Shown: in pieces, positions 53,373 to 64,000 of the stretch | Layout: each line of letters starts with the position of its first letter | Position numbering within the stretch: position 1 is the first letter of the stretch | Source: Clostridium thermarum | Lineage (GTDB): Bacteria; Bacillota; Clostridia; Clostridiales; Clostridiaceae | DNA: 64,000 bases | Direction of reading: 5' to 3' | Assembly: GCF_006351925.1 (NCBI RefSeq) | Contig: NZ_CP040924.1 | Span: 3,291,001-3,355,000 of the forward strand | The notes under the pieces: generated by a model | The model's database searches: none | What the model was told of the DNA's origin: nothing | The model's input: only the letters and a program-made list of their open reading frames with translations | Program-made: the position numbers and the translations under genes

Positions 53373-53915
53373 CTATTTCTTACCGGTCTTACCTTCCTTA
53401 CGTCTGATAACTTCGTTATCATACTTGATACCCTTACCCTTATATGGTTCAGGCTTTCTCCAGGTTCTAATGTCAGCTGCTACTGCACCAACAATTTCCT
53501 TATCGATACCTTTAACTACAACCTTATTTGGAGCTGGTGTTTCAAACACGATACCTTCTACTGGTTCTACTTCAACTGGGTGAGAGAATCCAAGATTCAT
53601 AACTAACTTCTTACCTTGAAGCTGTGCTCTGTATCCAACACCTATTAACTCAAGAGTTTTCTGATATCCTTCAGAAACGCCCTTAATCATATTATTTACT
53701 AACGCTCTTGTCAAGCCATGAAGAGCTCTGTGTTCTTTTACATCACTTGGTCTTGTAACAATTACAGTATTGTTTTCAACAGCTATCTTTATATCCTTAT
53801 GCATTGACTTAACTAACTGTCCTTTAGGACCTTTTACAGTAACAACGTTATCTGGTGTTACAGTAACAGTTACGCCTGCTGGTATAGCTATTGGCAATCT
53901 ACCAATTCTTGACAT
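53373..53915 (-). CDS. rplF: 50S ribosomal protein L6
   Basis: 180 aa, both L6 domains present ([35 protein letters not shown]). AGGAGGTGTAATC before the ATG is the same as before rplO. A 230-base gap with hairpins separates it from rpsH. Confidence 0.98.
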   Translation of the reverse strand: MSRIGRLPIAIPAGVTVTVTPDNVVTVKGPKGQLVKSMHKDIKIAVENNTVIVTRPSDVKEHRALHGLTRALVNNMIKGVSEGYQKTLELIGVGYRAQLQGKKLVMNLGFSHPVEVEPVEGIVFETPAPNKVVVKGIDKEIVGAVAADIRTWRKPEPYKGKGIKYDNEVIRRKEGKTGKK

Positions 53916-54145
53916 GATTACACCTCCTGTATTACTCTTTGGTCCGTAACCAAAATATTAGCTACGTCTCTTGTATCACTTTACGAGTACATAATCCCTA
54001 ATGACTATGTCTGTTATATTCTTTTTTAAGACACACCGGCTACTAGAGCATGCCTCGTGACACTTAACATGTCACGCTACTCTATTTAACCTTATCTATC
54101 CTAATTTTAATTACTTTCTACGTCTACTAATACAATTGATAAAAA
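53916..54145 (-). promoter_or_regulatory. unusually long rpsH-rplF spacer with hairpins
   Basis: 230 bases without a gene inside the spc operon. A CGTGACA/TGTCACG hairpin lies at 54056-54076 and an ACATA/TATGT one near 53990-54010. The 3' part (TTACG...CAAAGAGTA...CAGGAGG) resembles the module before rplO. It may be a processing or control site. Confidence 0.5.
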
Positions 54146-54544
54146 TTACCAAATGTAGCAGATAACTTCTCCGCCTAGTCCTAACTTTCTGGCTTCTCTG
54201 TCTGCCATAAGTCCTTTTGAAGTTGAAATTATAGCTAAACCAAGTCCATTAAGAACCTTTGGAATCTCATCCTTCTTGCAATAAACTCTTAAACCTGGCT
54301 TAGAGATTCTCTTTAAACCACTTATTACTTTTTCCTTTGCTGGTCCATACTTTAATGTAAGTCTTAGCATTGGAACAACACCATCGTTATATTCTTCTAC
54401 ATCCTTTATATAACCTTCTTGAAGCATTATGTTTACAATTGCCTTCTTTATTGTTGAAGAAGGTACTTCCACTATTTCATGTTTCGCTGTGTTTGCATTT
54501 CTTACACGAGTTAGCAAATCTGCGATAGGATCTGTCATAACCAT
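54146..54544 (-). CDS. rpsH: 30S ribosomal protein S8
   Basis: 132 aa; [35 protein letters not shown]. In many bacteria S8 controls the spc operon. The first ATG at 54544 has AAGGAGG eight bases upstream. Confidence 0.98.
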   Translation of the reverse strand: MVMTDPIADLLTRVRNANTAKHEIVEVPSSTIKKAIVNIMLQEGYIKDVEEYNDGVVPMLRLTLKYGPAKEKVISGLKRISKPGLRVYCKKDEIPKVLNGLGLAIISTSKGLMADREARKLGLGGEVICYIW

Positions 54545-54576
54545 TAATTGTGCCTCCTTTCACTACAATGAATTAA

Positions 54577-54762
54577 TTACCAACTTGCTTTTCTACATCC
54601 TGGAATTTGACCTTTGTAAGCAAGTTCTCTAAAACATATACGGCATATTCCATATTTCTTTAAAACAGCATGTGGTCTTCCACATATTCTGCATCTAGTG
54701 TATGCTCTAGTTTGAAACTTAGGTTCTTTCTTCCACTTTTCAATTATTGCCTTACGTGCCAC
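54577..54762 (-). CDS. rpsN: 30S ribosomal protein S14, zinc type
   Basis: 61 aa with C24, C27, C40, C43 (CRICG, CRICF), so the zinc-binding short form. Starts with GTG at 54762 (GGAGGGG upstream). Confidence 0.98.
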   Translation of the reverse strand: MARKAIIEKWKKEPKFQTRAYTRCRICGRPHAVLKKYGICRICFRELAYKGQIPGCRKASW

Positions 54763-54774
54763 AGTTTCCCCTCC

Positions 54775-55320
54775 TTATTTCTGAACGAATGGCATACCGA
54801 GGAATCTTAACAACTCTCTTGCTTCCTCGTCTGTCTTTGCAGTTGTTACGAATATTATATCCATACCTCTTACTTTATCTATTTTGTCATACTCTACTTC
54901 AGGGAATATTAATTGTTCCTTTACTCCCAATGAATAGTTTCCCCTTCCGTCAAATGACTTATCAGAAACTCCTCTGAAGTCTCTAACTCTTGGAAGAGCA
55001 ACATTCATTAGCTTATCAGCGAACTCATACATATTCTGCTTTCTTAGTGTAACTTTACAACCTATTGGCATGTTCTGTCTTATTTTAAAGTTAGCTACGG
55101 ACTTCTTAGCTCTTGTTATTACAGGCTTTTGTCCTGAAATAAGCTGTAAATCGCTAACTGCTGATTCTAGAACTTTTGCATTGTCCTTAGCTTCTCCAAC
55201 TCCCATATTTATAACTATCTTTTCTAGCTTTGGAACTTCCATTATATTTTTGTATCCGAACTTTTCCATTAAAGCTGGTACTACTTCGTTAATATACTTT
55301 TCTTGTAGTCTTGAAACCAT
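54775..55320 (-). CDS. rplE: 50S ribosomal protein L5
   Basis: 181 aa; [40 protein letters not shown]. 5S rRNA binding. AGGAGGT site before the ATG. Confidence 0.98.
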   Translation of the reverse strand: MVSRLQEKYINEVVPALMEKFGYKNIMEVPKLEKIVINMGVGEAKDNAKVLESAVSDLQLISGQKPVITRAKKSVANFKIRQNMPIGCKVTLRKQNMYEFADKLMNVALPRVRDFRGVSDKSFDGRGNYSLGVKEQLIFPEVEYDKIDKVRGMDIIFVTTAKTDEEARELLRFLGMPFVQK

Positions 55321-55342
55321 TTGGCTGACCTCCTTTCAAATA

Positions 55343-55666
55343 TTAGAATGTTTCTCCGCACTTTTTACAAACTCTTACCTTTGCTCCATCTTCTAATACC
55401 TTATGAGCAATTCTTGTTGCGCTCTTACATTTTGTGCAGTATAACATAACTTTTGAACTATAAATAGGTGCTTCAACACGAACCAAACCGCCTTGCATAT
55501 TTGTTCTGCTTGGTTTCTCATGTTTTGTAACTACATTAACACCCTTTACAAGCACTTTACCGTTCTTTGGCAATACTTGAAGAACTTCTCCAATCTTACC
55601 CTTATCCTTACCGGATACAACTACAACTGTATCTTGTTTTCTAACGTGTATTTTGTTTAACAACAT
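55343..55666 (-). CDS. rplX: 50S ribosomal protein L24
   Basis: 107 aa; KOW motif VVSGKDKGKIGEVLQVLPKN. C-terminal CTKC and CKKC could bind zinc. ATG at 55666 preferred; the GTG two codons earlier lies within the GGGAGGTG site. Confidence 0.97.
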   Translation of the reverse strand: MLLNKIHVRKQDTVVVVSGKDKGKIGEVLQVLPKNGKVLVKGVNVVTKHEKPSRTNMQGGLVRVEAPIYSSKVMLYCTKCKSATRIAHKVLEDGAKVRVCKKCGETF

Positions 55667-55681
55667 AGCCACCTCCCTATC

Positions 55682-56050
55682 TTATAGAACTTCAGGTGCT
55701 AGTGATAATATCTTTGTGAATTCCTTATCTCTTAGCTCCCTCGCAACAGGTCCGAAGATACGAGTTCCTCTTGGCTGCTTATCTTCCTTGATTATTACTG
55801 CTGCATTTTCATCAAATCTGATGTATGAACCATCTGCTCTACCTAGGCCCTTTACAGATCTTACTATAACTGCCTTTACAACATCACCTTTTTTAACAAC
55901 TCCGCCTGGTGTTGCACTCTTAACACTAGCAACTATTATATCTCCAATGTTTCCATATTTTCTCTTGGAACCACCTAATACTCTTATGCACATAATTTCT
56001 TTAGCACCAGAATTATCTGCTACTTTTAGAATGGTTTGCTGCTGTATCAT
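55682..56050 (-). CDS. rplN: 50S ribosomal protein L14
   Basis: 122 aa; [20 protein letters not shown] at the start, [20 protein letters not shown] at the end. AGGAGGG site. Lies 30 bases after rpsQ. Confidence 0.98.
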   Translation of the reverse strand: MIQQQTILKVADNSGAKEIMCIRVLGGSKRKYGNIGDIIVASVKSATPGGVVKKGDVVKAVIVRSVKGLGRADGSYIRFDENAAVIIKEDKQPRGTRIFGPVARELRDKEFTKILSLAPEVL

Positions 56051-56080
56051 AATTAAACCCTCCTTTCAGTCTACAAGCTA

Positions 56081-56335
56081 CTATTTAGCTTTCTCAACTA
56101 TTTCAACTAATCTCCATCTCTTATCCTTAGACAGCGGTCTAGTTTCCATAATCAGAACTCTATCATTGATCTTAGCTTCATTATTTTCATCATGAGCTTT
56201 AAACTTTGTTGTTCTGTTAACAGTCTTACCATATAGTGGATGACGCACTTTTGTTTCAACAGCAACAACTATTGTTTTTTCCATTTTATCAGAAACAACT
56301 CTACCTATTCTTGTCTTTCTATTTCCTCTTTCCAC
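56081..56335 (-). CDS. rpsQ: 30S ribosomal protein S17
   Basis: 84 aa; [40 protein letters not shown] start with AAAGGAGG upstream. Confidence 0.98.
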   Translation of the reverse strand: MERGNRKTRIGRVVSDKMEKTIVVAVETKVRHPLYGKTVNRTTKFKAHDENNEAKINDRVLIMETRPLSKDKRWRLVEIVEKAK

Positions 56336-56355
56336 AGGACGAACCTCCTTTCAGC

Positions 56356-56568
56356 TTACTGCCTAACCGCTTTAAGTTCTTCTTCTCTAATGATGGTTTT
56401 AATCTGGGCTATAGACTTCTTAACCTCTCTTATTCTCATCGGATTTTCAAGTTGGCCTGTTGCCAATTGAAATCTTAAATTGAAGAGCTCAGCTTTCAGG
56501 TCATTGAGCTTAACTTTTAATTCCTGAGGGCTATTTTCTCTTAAATCTTGTAACTCTCTAGCCTTCAT
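56356..56568 (-). CDS. rpmC: 50S ribosomal protein L29
   Basis: 70 aa, helical hairpin: [40 protein letters not shown]. Start overlaps the end of rplP by 11 bases. Confidence 0.97.
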   Translation of the reverse strand: MKARELQDLRENSPQELKVKLNDLKAELFNLRFQLATGQLENPMRIREVKKSIAQIKTIIREEELKAVRQ

Positions 56569-57001
56569 TTATTTCACCACCCATTTCCTCAAAATCTCTT
56601 CTTGTAACGAACTTAGTCTTTATAGGTAGTTTGTGTGATGCAAGTCTCATAGCTTCTCTAGCAACTTCCTCGGAAACTCCTGATAACTCAAACAGCACTC
56701 TACCTGGCTTAACAACTGCTACCCAGTATTCTGGTGAACCTTTACCGGAACCCATACGAGTTTCAGCTGGCTTCTGAGTTACTGGTTTATCTGGGAAAAT
56801 CTTTATCCAAAGTTTTCCTCCTCTTCTAACATATCTATTTATAGCAATTCTGGCAGATTCAATCTGATTACTTGTAATCCAGCCACATTCAGTTGCTTGA
56901 ATCGCATAATCTCCATATGCAATAAAGTTACCTCTTGTAGCTTTTCCTGACATTCTACCACGTTGTACCTTACGATGTTTAACTCTCTTAGGCATTAACA
57001 T
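56558..57001 (-). CDS. rplP: 50S ribosomal protein L16
   Basis: 147 aa; [32 protein letters not shown]. First ATG at 57001 is eight bases from AAAGGAGG; an ATG two codons later is possible. Confidence 0.98.
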   Translation of the reverse strand: MLMPKRVKHRKVQRGRMSGKATRGNFIAYGDYAIQATECGWITSNQIESARIAINRYVRRGGKLWIKIFPDKPVTQKPAETRMGSGKGSPEYWVAVVKPGRVLFELSGVSEEVAREAMRLASHKLPIKTKFVTRRDFEEMGGEINEG

Positions 57002-57024
57002 GTTGCATTCCTCCTTTCTTAAGC

Positions 57025-57708
57025 TTAAGCTTCAACCTTTTCAACTTTCTTTGTTGGAAGCACTTCACCTTTATACAACCAAACCTTAACACCGATCTTT
57101 CCATAGCTAGTATCTGCTTCTGCAAATCCATAGTCAATATCTGCTCTTAAAGTTTGTAGTGGAATTGTACCTTCATGATACTGTTCTGTTCTTGCTATTT
57201 CAGCTCCGCCAAGTCTTCCTGCACAAGCAGTCTTAACACCCTTAGCACCTGCCTTCATAGCTCTTTGTATTGCCTGTTTCATTGCTCTTCTGAAAGATAT
57301 TCTCTTTTCTAGCTGAGCAGCTATATTTTCAGCCATCAGCTGAGCATCAATTTCTGCATTTTTAACTTCTACTATGTTAATTAGTACGGTCTTATTTGCT
57401 TTAGCATCAGCATTTGAGCCGTTAATTAAAGTATCAATTGACTTCTTTAAAGCCTCAATACCCTGACCACCTTTACCGATTACCATACCTGGCTTAGCAG
57501 TGTGTATATTAATTCTCACTCTCTTAGCAAATCTTTCGATTTCAATTTTTGAAATACCAGCGCTGAAAAGAGTTGATTTAACGTATTCTCTTATTTTGTT
57601 ATCTTCAACTAAGTAATCAGCAAAATTCTTATTATCTGCGTACCACTTAGCATCCCAATCCTTTATAACGCCTACTCTTAGGCCATGTGGATTTACTTTC
57701 TGTCCCAC
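57025..57708 (-). CDS. rpsC: 30S ribosomal protein S3
   Basis: 227 aa with KH domain ([14 protein letters not shown]) and [20 protein letters not shown]. Starts with GTG after AGGAGGGA. Confidence 0.98.
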   Translation of the reverse strand: MGQKVNPHGLRVGVIKDWDAKWYADNKNFADYLVEDNKIREYVKSTLFSAGISKIEIERFAKRVRINIHTAKPGMVIGKGGQGIEALKKSIDTLINGSNADAKANKTVLINIVEVKNAEIDAQLMAENIAAQLEKRISFRRAMKQAIQRAMKAGAKGVKTACAGRLGGAEIARTEQYHEGTIPLQTLRADIDYGFAEADTSYGKIGVKVWLYKGEVLPTKKVEKVEA

Positions 57709-57724
57709 TCTATTTCCCTCCTTC

Positions 57725-58060
57725 TTACGCTCTTTCTCTAACTACTAGGGTAATATGACTAGTTCTCTTTTTGATACTAAATGCTCTACCTTGTGCATGT
57801 GGTCTATATCTCTTAAGGATAGGACCACCACCAACATAAGCCTCAGCAACAAATAAATTTGATGCATCAAGATTATTATTATTTTCAGCATTAGCAACTG
57901 CTGACTTTAATACCTTATTAACAACTACTGCTGCGTCCTTAGGAGTATATTGTAAAATAGCAAAAGCTTCATTTACATTCTTTCCTCTTATTAAATCAAG
58001 AACTATTCCAACTTTCATTGGAGACATTCTAACATATTTAGCAATGGCTTTAGCTTCCAT
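57725..58060 (-). CDS. rplV: 50S ribosomal protein L22
   Basis: 111 aa; [19 protein letters not shown] and a loop toward the exit tunnel ([19 protein letters not shown]). AGGAGGTAA site. Confidence 0.98.
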   Translation of the reverse strand: MEAKAIAKYVRMSPMKVGIVLDLIRGKNVNEAFAILQYTPKDAAVVVNKVLKSAVANAENNNNLDASNLFVAEAYVGGGPILKRYRPHAQGRAFSIKKRTSHITLVVRERA

Positions 58061-58082
58061 TATAAATTACCTCCTTCCCAGA

Positions 58083-58364
58083 TTATCTTCTGCCTGTAGA
58101 CTTCTCGTGATCATCATGTCCTTTGAAAGTTCTAGTAAATACGAACTCTCCAAGCTTGTGTCCAACCATATCCTCAGTTATATATACTGGTACATGCTTT
58201 CTTCCATCGTGTACAGCTATAGTGTGACCTATCATCTGTGGGAAAATTGTTGAGCTTCTGGACCAAGTCTTTATAACTTTCTTTTCACCTTTAGAATTCA
58301 TTTCGTTTATTTTGTTCAAAAGTGACTCCTGAATAAAAGGTCCTTTCTTAGTTGATCTACTCAC
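58083..58364 (-). CDS. rpsS: 30S ribosomal protein S19
   Basis: 93 aa; [37 protein letters not shown]. Starts with GTG after GGGAGG. Confidence 0.98.
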   Translation of the reverse strand: MSRSTKKGPFIQESLLNKINEMNSKGEKKVIKTWSRSSTIFPQMIGHTIAVHDGRKHVPVYITEDMVGHKLGEFVFTRTFKGHDDHEKSTGRR

Positions 58365-58426
58365 TATATTGGCCTCCCTTCATAAAACTTAAAAGTTGAG
58401 GAAGAGAATTAAAAAATTCTCTTCAA

Positions 58427-59260
58427 CTATTTAGCATTTCTCTTCTTAACTATTAATCTATCTGAATACTTCTTATGCTTTCTAGTCTTGTATCCAAGAG
58501 CTGGCTTACCCCATGGAGTAAGAGGACTTGGATGACCTATTGGTGATTTACCTTCACCACCACCGTGTGGGTGATCTACAGGGTTCATTACGGAACCTCT
58601 AACAGTCGGTCTCCAACCCATATGTCTCTTTCTGCCAGCATTACCTATATTAACTATTTCATGCGTTAAGTTAGAAACTGTTCCTACAGTGGCTCTGCAT
58701 TCTATTCTGACATATCTCATTTCGCCACTTGGTAACCTCAATGTAGCATAATTGCCTTCCTTAGCCATAAGTTGGGCTGAAGCTCCAGCACTTCTGACTA
58801 ATTGACCGCCTTTTCCAGCAGATAACTCAACGTTGTGAATTACTGTACCTACAGGTATGTTCTTTAATGGTAGTGCATTACCTACCTTTATATCTGCATC
58901 AGGACCAGATACTATTACATCACCAACTTTTAATCCAACTGGTGCTATAATATATCTCTTTTCTCCGTCAGCATAAACAACTAGAGAAATGTAGGCTGAT
59001 CTGTTTGGATCATATTCTATTGTTGCAACTCTTGCGGGAATACCATCTTTATTTCTCTTGAAATCTATGATTCTATATTTCTGCTTAGCGCCGCCACCTC
59101 TGTGACGAACAGTTATTTTACCTTGAGCATTTCTACCACCAGTTTTCTTCTGTACTACAAGTAATGACTTTTCTGGCTTATCAGTCGTAATTTCCTCGAA
59201 AGTTGGCACAGTCATTTGTCTTCTAGATGGAGTGGTAGGGTTAAATGATTTAACTGCCAT
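58427..59260 (-). CDS. rplB: 50S ribosomal protein L2
   Basis: 277 aa, core of the peptidyl transferase region: [35 protein letters not shown] with the conserved histidine. A frame reaches 59302, but the ATG at 59260 follows AAGGAGGG and gives the usual N-terminus ([14 protein letters not shown]). Confidence 0.98.
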   Translation of the reverse strand: MAVKSFNPTTPSRRQMTVPTFEEITTDKPEKSLLVVQKKTGGRNAQGKITVRHRGGGAKQKYRIIDFKRNKDGIPARVATIEYDPNRSAYISLVVYADGEKRYIIAPVGLKVGDVIVSGPDADIKVGNALPLKNIPVGTVIHNVELSAGKGGQLVRSAGASAQLMAKEGNYATLRLPSGEMRYVRIECRATVGTVSNLTHEIVNIGNAGRKRHMGWRPTVRGSVMNPVDHPHGGGEGKSPIGHPSPLTPWGKPALGYKTRKHKKYSDRLIVKKRNAK

Positions 59261-59323
59261 TATAATTCCCTCCTTTTTTAGCTTATCTGGCTTTTCCGCC
59301 AATAACGGCTTATAATCTGACTA

Positions 59324-59620
59324 TTATTGCATTCCTTCAAAGAATTCAATAGATTTGCTATCTTCAGTAAGCTTAACTATAGCTTTCTTATAGTCAGGTC
59401 TCTTACCTATGTGAACTCCCACTCTCTTAGTCTTTCCTTCAGTTCTCATGGTTTTAACTTCTTCTACCTTAACACCAAAAACTTCTTCAACAGCTCTCTT
59501 TATTTGAGACTTGTTAGCCTTAATGTTAACTATGAAGGTGTATTTCTTTTCTGCCATAGCAGCCATACTCTTTTCAGTGATTACTGGCTTTCTTATAATA
59601 TCATGGCTATTCATAGTCAT
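59324..59620 (-). CDS. rplW: 50S ribosomal protein L23
   Basis: 98 aa; [36 protein letters not shown]. Site for trigger factor and SRP at the tunnel exit. Start shares one base with the rplD stop (TAATG). Confidence 0.98.
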   Translation of the reverse strand: MTMNSHDIIRKPVITEKSMAAMAEKKYTFIVNIKANKSQIKRAVEEVFGVKVEEVKTMRTEGKTKRVGVHIGKRPDYKKAIVKLTEDSKSIEFFEGMQ

Positions 59621-60240
59621 TATGCATACACCTCCTCAATCTTAGATACAGCATCCTTTGTAACTATGAATTTTTCATACTTAAGGATATCATAAACATT
59701 AATATTGTTTACAGGTATTACTGCAACACCTTCAATGTTTCTCGCTGACTTATATACATTTTCATTTACTTCAGCAGTTACTATTAAAGTTTTCTTAGCT
59801 TCAAATGCGTTAAGCATCTTAACTATTTCCTTTGTCTTTGGAGTTTCTAGTTCAAGATTCTCTAAAACAATCATTTCGTTAGCAGCAACTTTACTTGAAA
59901 GTGCTGACTTCATAGCAACTCTTCTCAGACTCTTTGGAAGAGACATTCTATAATCTCTTGGCTTTGGAGCAAATACAACTCCACCGTGTGTAAACTGTGG
60001 TGCTCTATTAGAACTATGTCTTGCTCTACCAGTTCCCTTTTGTCTGTATATTTTTATACCGCCTCCACGAACTTCTGCTCTTGTCAACGCGCTTTGTGTT
60101 CCTTGTCTTTTGTTCGCCAAAAGAGCAACAACTACTTGATGCATAGCATCCTTATTTATTTCTGCTTCGAAGACATTGCTAGATAATTGGATATCTCCAA
60201 CTTTCTGTCCTTCTTTATTAAATAATCCTACTGTAGGCAT
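59620..60240 (-). CDS. rplD: 50S ribosomal protein L4
   Basis: 206 aa; tunnel loop with [41 protein letters not shown] precedes the ATG. L4 controls S10 operons in enterobacteria; no evidence either way here. Confidence 0.98.
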   Translation of the reverse strand: MPTVGLFNKEGQKVGDIQLSSNVFEAEINKDAMHQVVVALLANKRQGTQSALTRAEVRGGGIKIYRQKGTGRARHSSNRAPQFTHGGVVFAPKPRDYRMSLPKSLRRVAMKSALSSKVAANEMIVLENLELETPKTKEIVKMLNAFEAKKTLIVTAEVNENVYKSARNIEGVAVIPVNNINVYDILKYEKFIVTKDAVSKIEEVYA

Positions 60241-60265
60241 TCTGCATCCTCCTTTCCTTCTAAAA

Positions 60266-60895
60266 CTAAGCCTTAACTGAATTTCTGATTACCACAACAC
60301 CTTTATTTGGTCCTGGCACTCCGCCTTTTACTAATATAACATTCTTTTCAGGCATTACCTTAACTACTTCTAGGTTAAGAACTGTAGTATTTACATTTCC
60401 CATATGTCCTGGCATCTTTTTGTTCTTGAAAGTTCTTGATGGATCTGAAGAACCACCCATTGAACCAACTGCTCTGTGGAACTTAGAACCGTGAGACATT
60501 GGTCCTCTGTTAGCATTCCATCTCTTTATTGTACCTTGGAATCCCTTACCTTTTGAAACTCCAGATACATCAACCTTCTCTCCAACTTCAAATAAGTCAA
60601 CCTTAATTTCTTGACCTACTTCATAACCAGATATATCTTCTAATCTAAATTCCTTAAGATGTCTCTTAACAGATACACCTGCTGTTGCAAATTGTCCCTT
60701 TGTTGGTTTGTTCACAAGACTTTCTCTTATTTCACCGAAACCAACCTTTATTGCATTATAGCCATCTTTTTCAGCAGTTTTCTTTTGAACTACAACACAG
60801 GGGCCTGCCTCTATCACTGTAACAGGCACTATTTTGCCATTAGCATCAAATATTTGAGTCATTCCAACTTTTCTACCCATTATTGCTTTTTTCAT
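60266..60895 (-). CDS. rplC: 50S ribosomal protein L3
   Basis: 209 aa; [53 protein letters not shown] before the ATG. Confidence 0.98.
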   Translation of the reverse strand: MKKAIMGRKVGMTQIFDANGKIVPVTVIEAGPCVVVQKKTAEKDGYNAIKVGFGEIRESLVNKPTKGQFATAGVSVKRHLKEFRLEDISGYEVGQEIKVDLFEVGEKVDVSGVSKGKGFQGTIKRWNANRGPMSHGSKFHRAVGSMGGSSDPSRTFKNKKMPGHMGNVNTTVLNLEVVKVMPEKNVILVKGGVPGPNKGVVVIRNSVKA

Positions 60896-60970
60896 TGTTA
60901 CACCTCCTAAACATATTAGCGGATCGACTTGCGATCATAATAGTTGGTAATTGCATATTACACATACCTA

Positions 60971-61279
60971 TTAAAGTTTAATTTCAATATCTACACCAGC
61001 TGGTAAATCCAATCTCATAAGAGCGTCAACAGTCTTTGATGATGGATTTATTATATCTATCAATCTCTTATGTGTTCTGATTTCGAACTGCTCTCTGGAG
61101 TCCTTATACTTATGAGGAGCTCTTAGGATAGTAACTATATCCTTCTCTGTTGGTAGTGGCACTGGTCCAGCAACCTTAGCCCCAGTTGTTTTTGCAGTTT
61201 CAACAATTTTCTCAGCTGACTGATCTAAAATTGTGTGATCAAAAGCCTTTAATCTGATTCTGATTTTCTGTTTTGACAT
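60971..61279 (-). CDS. rpsJ: 30S ribosomal protein S10
   Basis: 102 aa; [40 protein letters not shown]. First gene of the S10 operon; AAGGAGGG site. Preceded by a structured 200-base leader and two promoters. Confidence 0.98.
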   Translation of the reverse strand: MSKQKIRIRLKAFDHTILDQSAEKIVETAKTTGAKVAGPVPLPTEKDIVTILRAPHKYKDSREQFEIRTHKRLIDIINPSSKTVDALMRLDLPAGVDIEIKL

Positions 61280-61299
61280 TTACTTTCCCTCCTTTTCAT

Positions 61300-61478
61300 G
61301 TACGCATTACTTCTTACGCACAACAGCGGACGTTCTGTAAACCGTTCCGGGTGTTTCCACTTTAGAAACATAACAAACCAATACAGACTACCGTCGTCGG
61401 ATTCTAGATCCTGACATGCTCATCAAGAATTACCCGGAAGTCCGGCAACCTCTTGATTCATCACTGTTTGCTTCGCAA
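61300..61478 (-). promoter_or_regulatory. structured leader of the S10 operon
   Basis: Main hairpin at 61422-61457: outer stem ATCAAGA/TCTTGAT with inner CCGG/CCGG. A second one, GGAT/ATCC, and an imperfect GGAACG/CGTTCC follow nearer rpsJ. A 12-codon frame (61461-61423) fits inside the main hairpin but lacks a Shine-Dalgarno. It may be an r-protein-binding leader; no family was assigned. Confidence 0.5.
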
Positions 61479-61485
61479 CTTCTTT

Positions 61486-61514
61486 ATTATACTACAACCT
61501 TTTCTTTTTTTCAA
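61486..61514 (-). promoter_or_regulatory. S10 operon promoter P2
   Basis: Minus strand: TTGAAA (61514-61509), 17-base spacer, TATAAT (61491-61486). Start expected near 61479. Confidence 0.75.
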
Positions 61515-61577
61515 GTATTTTTTTATGTAAAGTATTGATTTTAAAAGGTTGTAGACATTTCGAATTTGCCTTAAAAT

Positions 61578-61606
61578 ATTATACTTAAATAATAATAGTC
61601 TTGCAA
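61578..61606 (-). promoter_or_regulatory. S10 operon promoter P1
   Basis: Minus strand: TTGCAA (61606-61601), 17-base spacer, TATAAT (61583-61578). Lies between the tuf terminator and P2. Confidence 0.6.
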
Positions 61607-61693
61607 GCAAAAATAAAAACTTTTCGACAAACTTCATGAAACTTCTGATATAATCACTTACTCAAATAATTGATTTTCATAGTTTTATAATAA

Positions 61694-61722
61694 AAGAGGA
61701 TAGGGCGTCCCCTATCCTCTTT
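61694..61722 (-). terminator. terminator after tuf
   Basis: AAGAGGATAGG pairs with CCTATCCTCTT around GCGTCC. The T-run on the minus strand is short (TTTTATT). It lies about 45 bases after the tuf stop codon and separates tuf from the S10 operon. Confidence 0.8.
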
Positions 61723-61765
61723 CTATCGCTTAAGCTTAATTTGCATGCAACTATAATTATAACTA

Positions 61766-62959
61766 TTACTCTATTATCTTAGTAACAACACCTGAACCTA
61801 CTGTTCTTCCGCCTTCTCTTATAGCAAATCTTAATCCTTCATCCATTGCTACTGGAGTAATTAATTCAACAGTCATGTCGATGTGGTCTCCTGGCATAAC
61901 CATTTCCATTCCTTCTGGAAGTTTGATTGTTCCTGTAACGTCTGTTGTTCTGAAGTAGAACTGTGGTCTGTATCCATCAAAGAATGGTGTATGTCTTCCA
62001 CCTTCTTCTTTCTTTAATACGTATACTTGACCTACGAATTTCTTGTGTGGCTGTACTGTATTTGGCTTTGCTAGAACCTGACCTCTTTCGATTTCACTTC
62101 TCTGTATACCTCTTAATAATGCTCCTATGTTATCTCCAGCTTGTGCTTCATCAAGCAGCTTTCTGAACATTTCTACTCCTGTACAAACTGTCTTCTTCTT
62201 TTCTTCGCTGAGTCCTACTATTTCTACTTCGTCACCTACGTGCAGTACTCCTCTTTCAACTCTTCCTGTTGCAACTGTTCCTCTACCAGTGATTGTGAAT
62301 ACATCTTCTACTGGCATTAAGAATGGCTTATCTGTTGCTCTCTGTGGTGTTGGAATGTAGCTATCTACTGCTGCCATTAACTCTTCTATGCACTTTGTAG
62401 CTTCTGGATCTGTTGGGTTTTCTAATGCTCTTAATGCTGATCCAGTTACTACCGGTATTTCATCTCCTGGGAACTTGTATTCACTTAACAAGTCTCTAAC
62501 TTCCATTTCTACTAATTCAAGTAGTTCTGGATCGTCTACCATATCTGCCTTGTTTAAGAATACTACTATATAGTCAACACCTACTCTTGATGCAAGTAAT
62601 ATATGTTCTCTTGTCTGTGGCATTGGACCGTCTGCTGCACTACATACTAGTATAGCACCGTCCATCTGTGCTGCTCCTGTAATCATGTTCTTTACATAGT
62701 CAGCGTGTCCTGGACAGTCAACGTGTGCATAGTGTCTGTTGTCTGTTTGATATTCAACGTGTGCTGTGTTGATTGTGATTCCTCTTTCTTTTTCTTCTGG
62801 TGCCTTATCTATTTCGTCATACTTTGTTGCCTGTGCATATCCCTTGTTTGCTAATACTGTTGTAATAGCTGCTGTTAATGTTGTCTTACCATGGTCTACG
62901 TGACCGATTGTTCCAATGTTAACATGTGGTTTGCTTCTTTCAAATTTTGCCTTTGCCAT
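61766..62959 (-). CDS. tuf: elongation factor Tu
   Basis: 397 aa, full length. GTPase motifs GHVDHGKTT (19-27), DCPGHADY (81-88), NKAD (136-139), SALRA. Carries aminoacyl-tRNA to the ribosome. GAGGAGG precedes the ATG. Follows fusA with a perfect 12-bp hairpin between the two genes. Base composition is higher in C/G than its neighbours, as usual for strongly expressed genes. Confidence 0.99.
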   Translation of the reverse strand: MAKAKFERSKPHVNIGTIGHVDHGKTTLTAAITTVLANKGYAQATKYDEIDKAPEEKERGITINTAHVEYQTDNRHYAHVDCPGHADYVKNMITGAAQMDGAILVCSAADGPMPQTREHILLASRVGVDYIVVFLNKADMVDDPELLELVEMEVRDLLSEYKFPGDEIPVVTGSALRALENPTDPEATKCIEELMAAVDSYIPTPQRATDKPFLMPVEDVFTITGRGTVATGRVERGVLHVGDEVEIVGLSEEKKKTVCTGVEMFRKLLDEAQAGDNIGALLRGIQRSEIERGQVLAKPNTVQPHKKFVGQVYVLKKEEGGRHTPFFDGYRPQFYFRTTDVTGTIKLPEGMEMVMPGDHIDMTVELITPVAMDEGLRFAIREGGRTVGSGVVTKIIE

Positions 62960-63000
62960 ATGGTTTTTCCTCCTCGCAATCTAATATTTATTCTATGTAA

Positions 63001-63030
63001 CATCTGTAGGTATAAGTTTACCTACAGATG
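63001..63030. terminator. 12-bp perfect hairpin between fusA and tuf
   Basis: CATCTGTAGGTA (63001-63012) pairs with 63019-63030 around six bases. On the minus strand there is no proper T-run after it, so it may attenuate, protect or mark processing rather than terminate. Confidence 0.5.
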
Positions 63031-63044
63031 CTTTTATTTTACTA

Positions 63045-64000
63045 TTATTTCTTTCCAAGAATTTGCTCTTGAATGTTCTTTGGAACTTCTTCATTATGAT
63101 CGAAGACCATTGTGTAAACTCCTCTACCTTGAGTTCTAGATCTAAGAGCTGTAGCATAACCGAACATCTCTGCTAGTGGTACCATTGCTCTTATAACTTG
63201 AGCACCGGCCCTAGCTTCCATTCCTTCTATTCTTCCTCTTCTTGAGTTAAGGTCACCCATAACATCACCCATGTATTCTTCTGGCACTGTTACTTCAACT
63301 TTCATGACAGGCTCTAGAAGTACAGGGTCTGCTTTAGCCATAGCGTTCTTGAACGCCATAGATCCAGCTATCTTAAAAGCCATTTCTGATGAGTCTACAT
63401 CATGATAGGATCCATCATAAAGCTTAACCTTGAAGTTAAGAACAGGATATCCGCCAAGTATACCACTCTGAGCTGCCTCTTGAATACCTGCATCGATTGG
63501 AGCAATATATTCTTTTGGAATTACTCCTCCTACGATAGCATTTTCAAATTCGTATTCTCCATCATGTGGTGTTAGTTCAATCCAGCAGTGACCGTACTGA
63601 CCTCTACCACCTGATTGTCTAACAAACTTACCTTCAGCCTTAACTTGCTTTCTGATAGTTTCTTTGTATGCAACCTGTGGAGCACCAACATTACATTCTA
63701 CTTTGAATTCTCTTTGAAGTCTGTCAACTATAATTTCAAGATGTAGTTCACCCATACCAGCAATAATAGTCTGGCCTGTTTCTTGGTCTGTATAGGTCTT
63801 GAATGTTGGGTCTTCTTCTGCCAACTTAGCAAGAGCTATTCCCATCTTTTCCTGACCTGCTTTTGTCTTAGGCTCTATAGCTACATTGATAACTGGTTCA
63901 GGGAATTCCATTTTTTCAAGAACTATTGGATTATTCTCATCACAAAGTGTATCTCCTGTAGTTGTATCCTTAAGCCCTATAATAGCACCTATATCTCCTG
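63045..64000 (-). CDS. fusA: elongation factor G, C-terminal part (runs off the window)
   Basis: About 318 codons are visible, from the window edge ([20 protein letters not shown]) through domains [67 protein letters not shown], ending [13 protein letters not shown]. Drives translocation. The frame is open to the right edge; the GTPase domain lies outside. rpsL-rpsG are presumably next. Confidence 0.98.
   Translation of the reverse strand, partial: GDIGAIIGLKDTTTGDTLCDENNPIVLEKMEFPEPVINVAIEPKTKAGQEKMGIALAKLAEEDPTFKTYTDQETGQTIIAGMGELHLEIIVDRLQREFKVECNVGAPQVAYKETIRKQVKAEGKFVRQSGGRGQYGHCWIELTPHDGEYEFENAIVGGVIPKEYIAPIDAGIQEAAQSGILGGYPVLNFKVKLYDGSYHDVDSSEMAFKIAGSMAFKNAMAKADPVLLEPVMKVEVTVPEEYMGDVMGDLNSRRGRIEGMEARAGAQVIRAMVPLAEMFGYATALRSRTQGRGVYTMVFDHNEEVPKNIQEQILGKK

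Noticed and set aside
61423..61461. 12-codon frame in the S10 leader as a leader peptide
   Set aside because: No Shine-Dalgarno upstream of the ATG; kept only as a note within the hairpin.

Overview
The window looks like chromosome from a spore-forming, low-GC clostridial Firmicute. It is AT-rich, Shine-Dalgarno sites are strong (AAGGAGG type), GTG and TTG starts are common, and it carries a glmS ribozyme, a c-di-AMP riboswitch, spore cortex-lysis genes (CwlD, a SleB-type hydrolase), a ptb-buk pair and a ferredoxin-linked 2-oxoacid oxidoreductase. From memory, the gene order resembles the Clostridium acetobutylicum region around ptb-buk, thioredoxin reductase and the S10-spc-alpha ribosomal cluster. 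I name no species. Nearly all genes are on the minus strand; no tRNA, rRNA or CRISPR array was seen.

Layout. 0-6 kb: an IS256-family element directly downstream of glmS, then glmS with its ribozyme leader, and glmM. 6-12.3 kb: an ABC-2 export operon headed by a DUF2089 regulator and SHOCT-like proteins, a bactofilin with a YhbD-type regulator, and a frameshifted small lipoprotein. 12.3-17.7 kb: one catabolic unit, ptb, buk, a P-loop ATPase and a four-subunit 2-oxoacid:ferredoxin oxidoreductase, which would turn 2-oxoacids into acyl-CoA, acyl-phosphate and finally acid plus ATP. 17.9-26.9 kb: an FAD dehydrogenase, cdaR and cdaA (c-di-AMP synthesis), a c-di-AMP riboswitch in front of a cell-wall hydrolase, a thioredoxin/thioredoxin reductase pair and a PQQ-repeat protein. 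27-37.3 kb: isoaspartyl dipeptidase, TPR protein, ECF sigma/anti-sigma pair, YitT protein, two-subunit fumarate hydratase, CwlD and a Na/Pi cotransporter with possible Pho boxes. 37.6-40.8 kb: an RsmC-like methyltransferase and an intact IS66 element flanked by a 43-bp exact duplication.

40.9-64 kb: the translation super-cluster, transcribed right to left: fusA (partial), tuf, the S10-spc-alpha genes with secY, adk, map and infA, then rpoA-rplQ, ecfA1-ecfA2-ecfT, truA, rplM and rpsI. Two short genes, rpmJ and rpmD, were read directly from the sequence. Several gaps hold structured leaders or hairpins, and a duplicated ribosome-binding module lies before rplO.

I found no convincing new multi-gene system. 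The best leads are regulatory: the c-di-AMP circuit with an aptamer placed against the Shine-Dalgarno, a short upstream ORF running across the glmS ribozyme cleavage site, the unusually long IS66 target duplication, the tandem Shine-Dalgarno modules in the ribosomal operon, and a palindrome placed within the promoter spacer of the yhbD-like gene.
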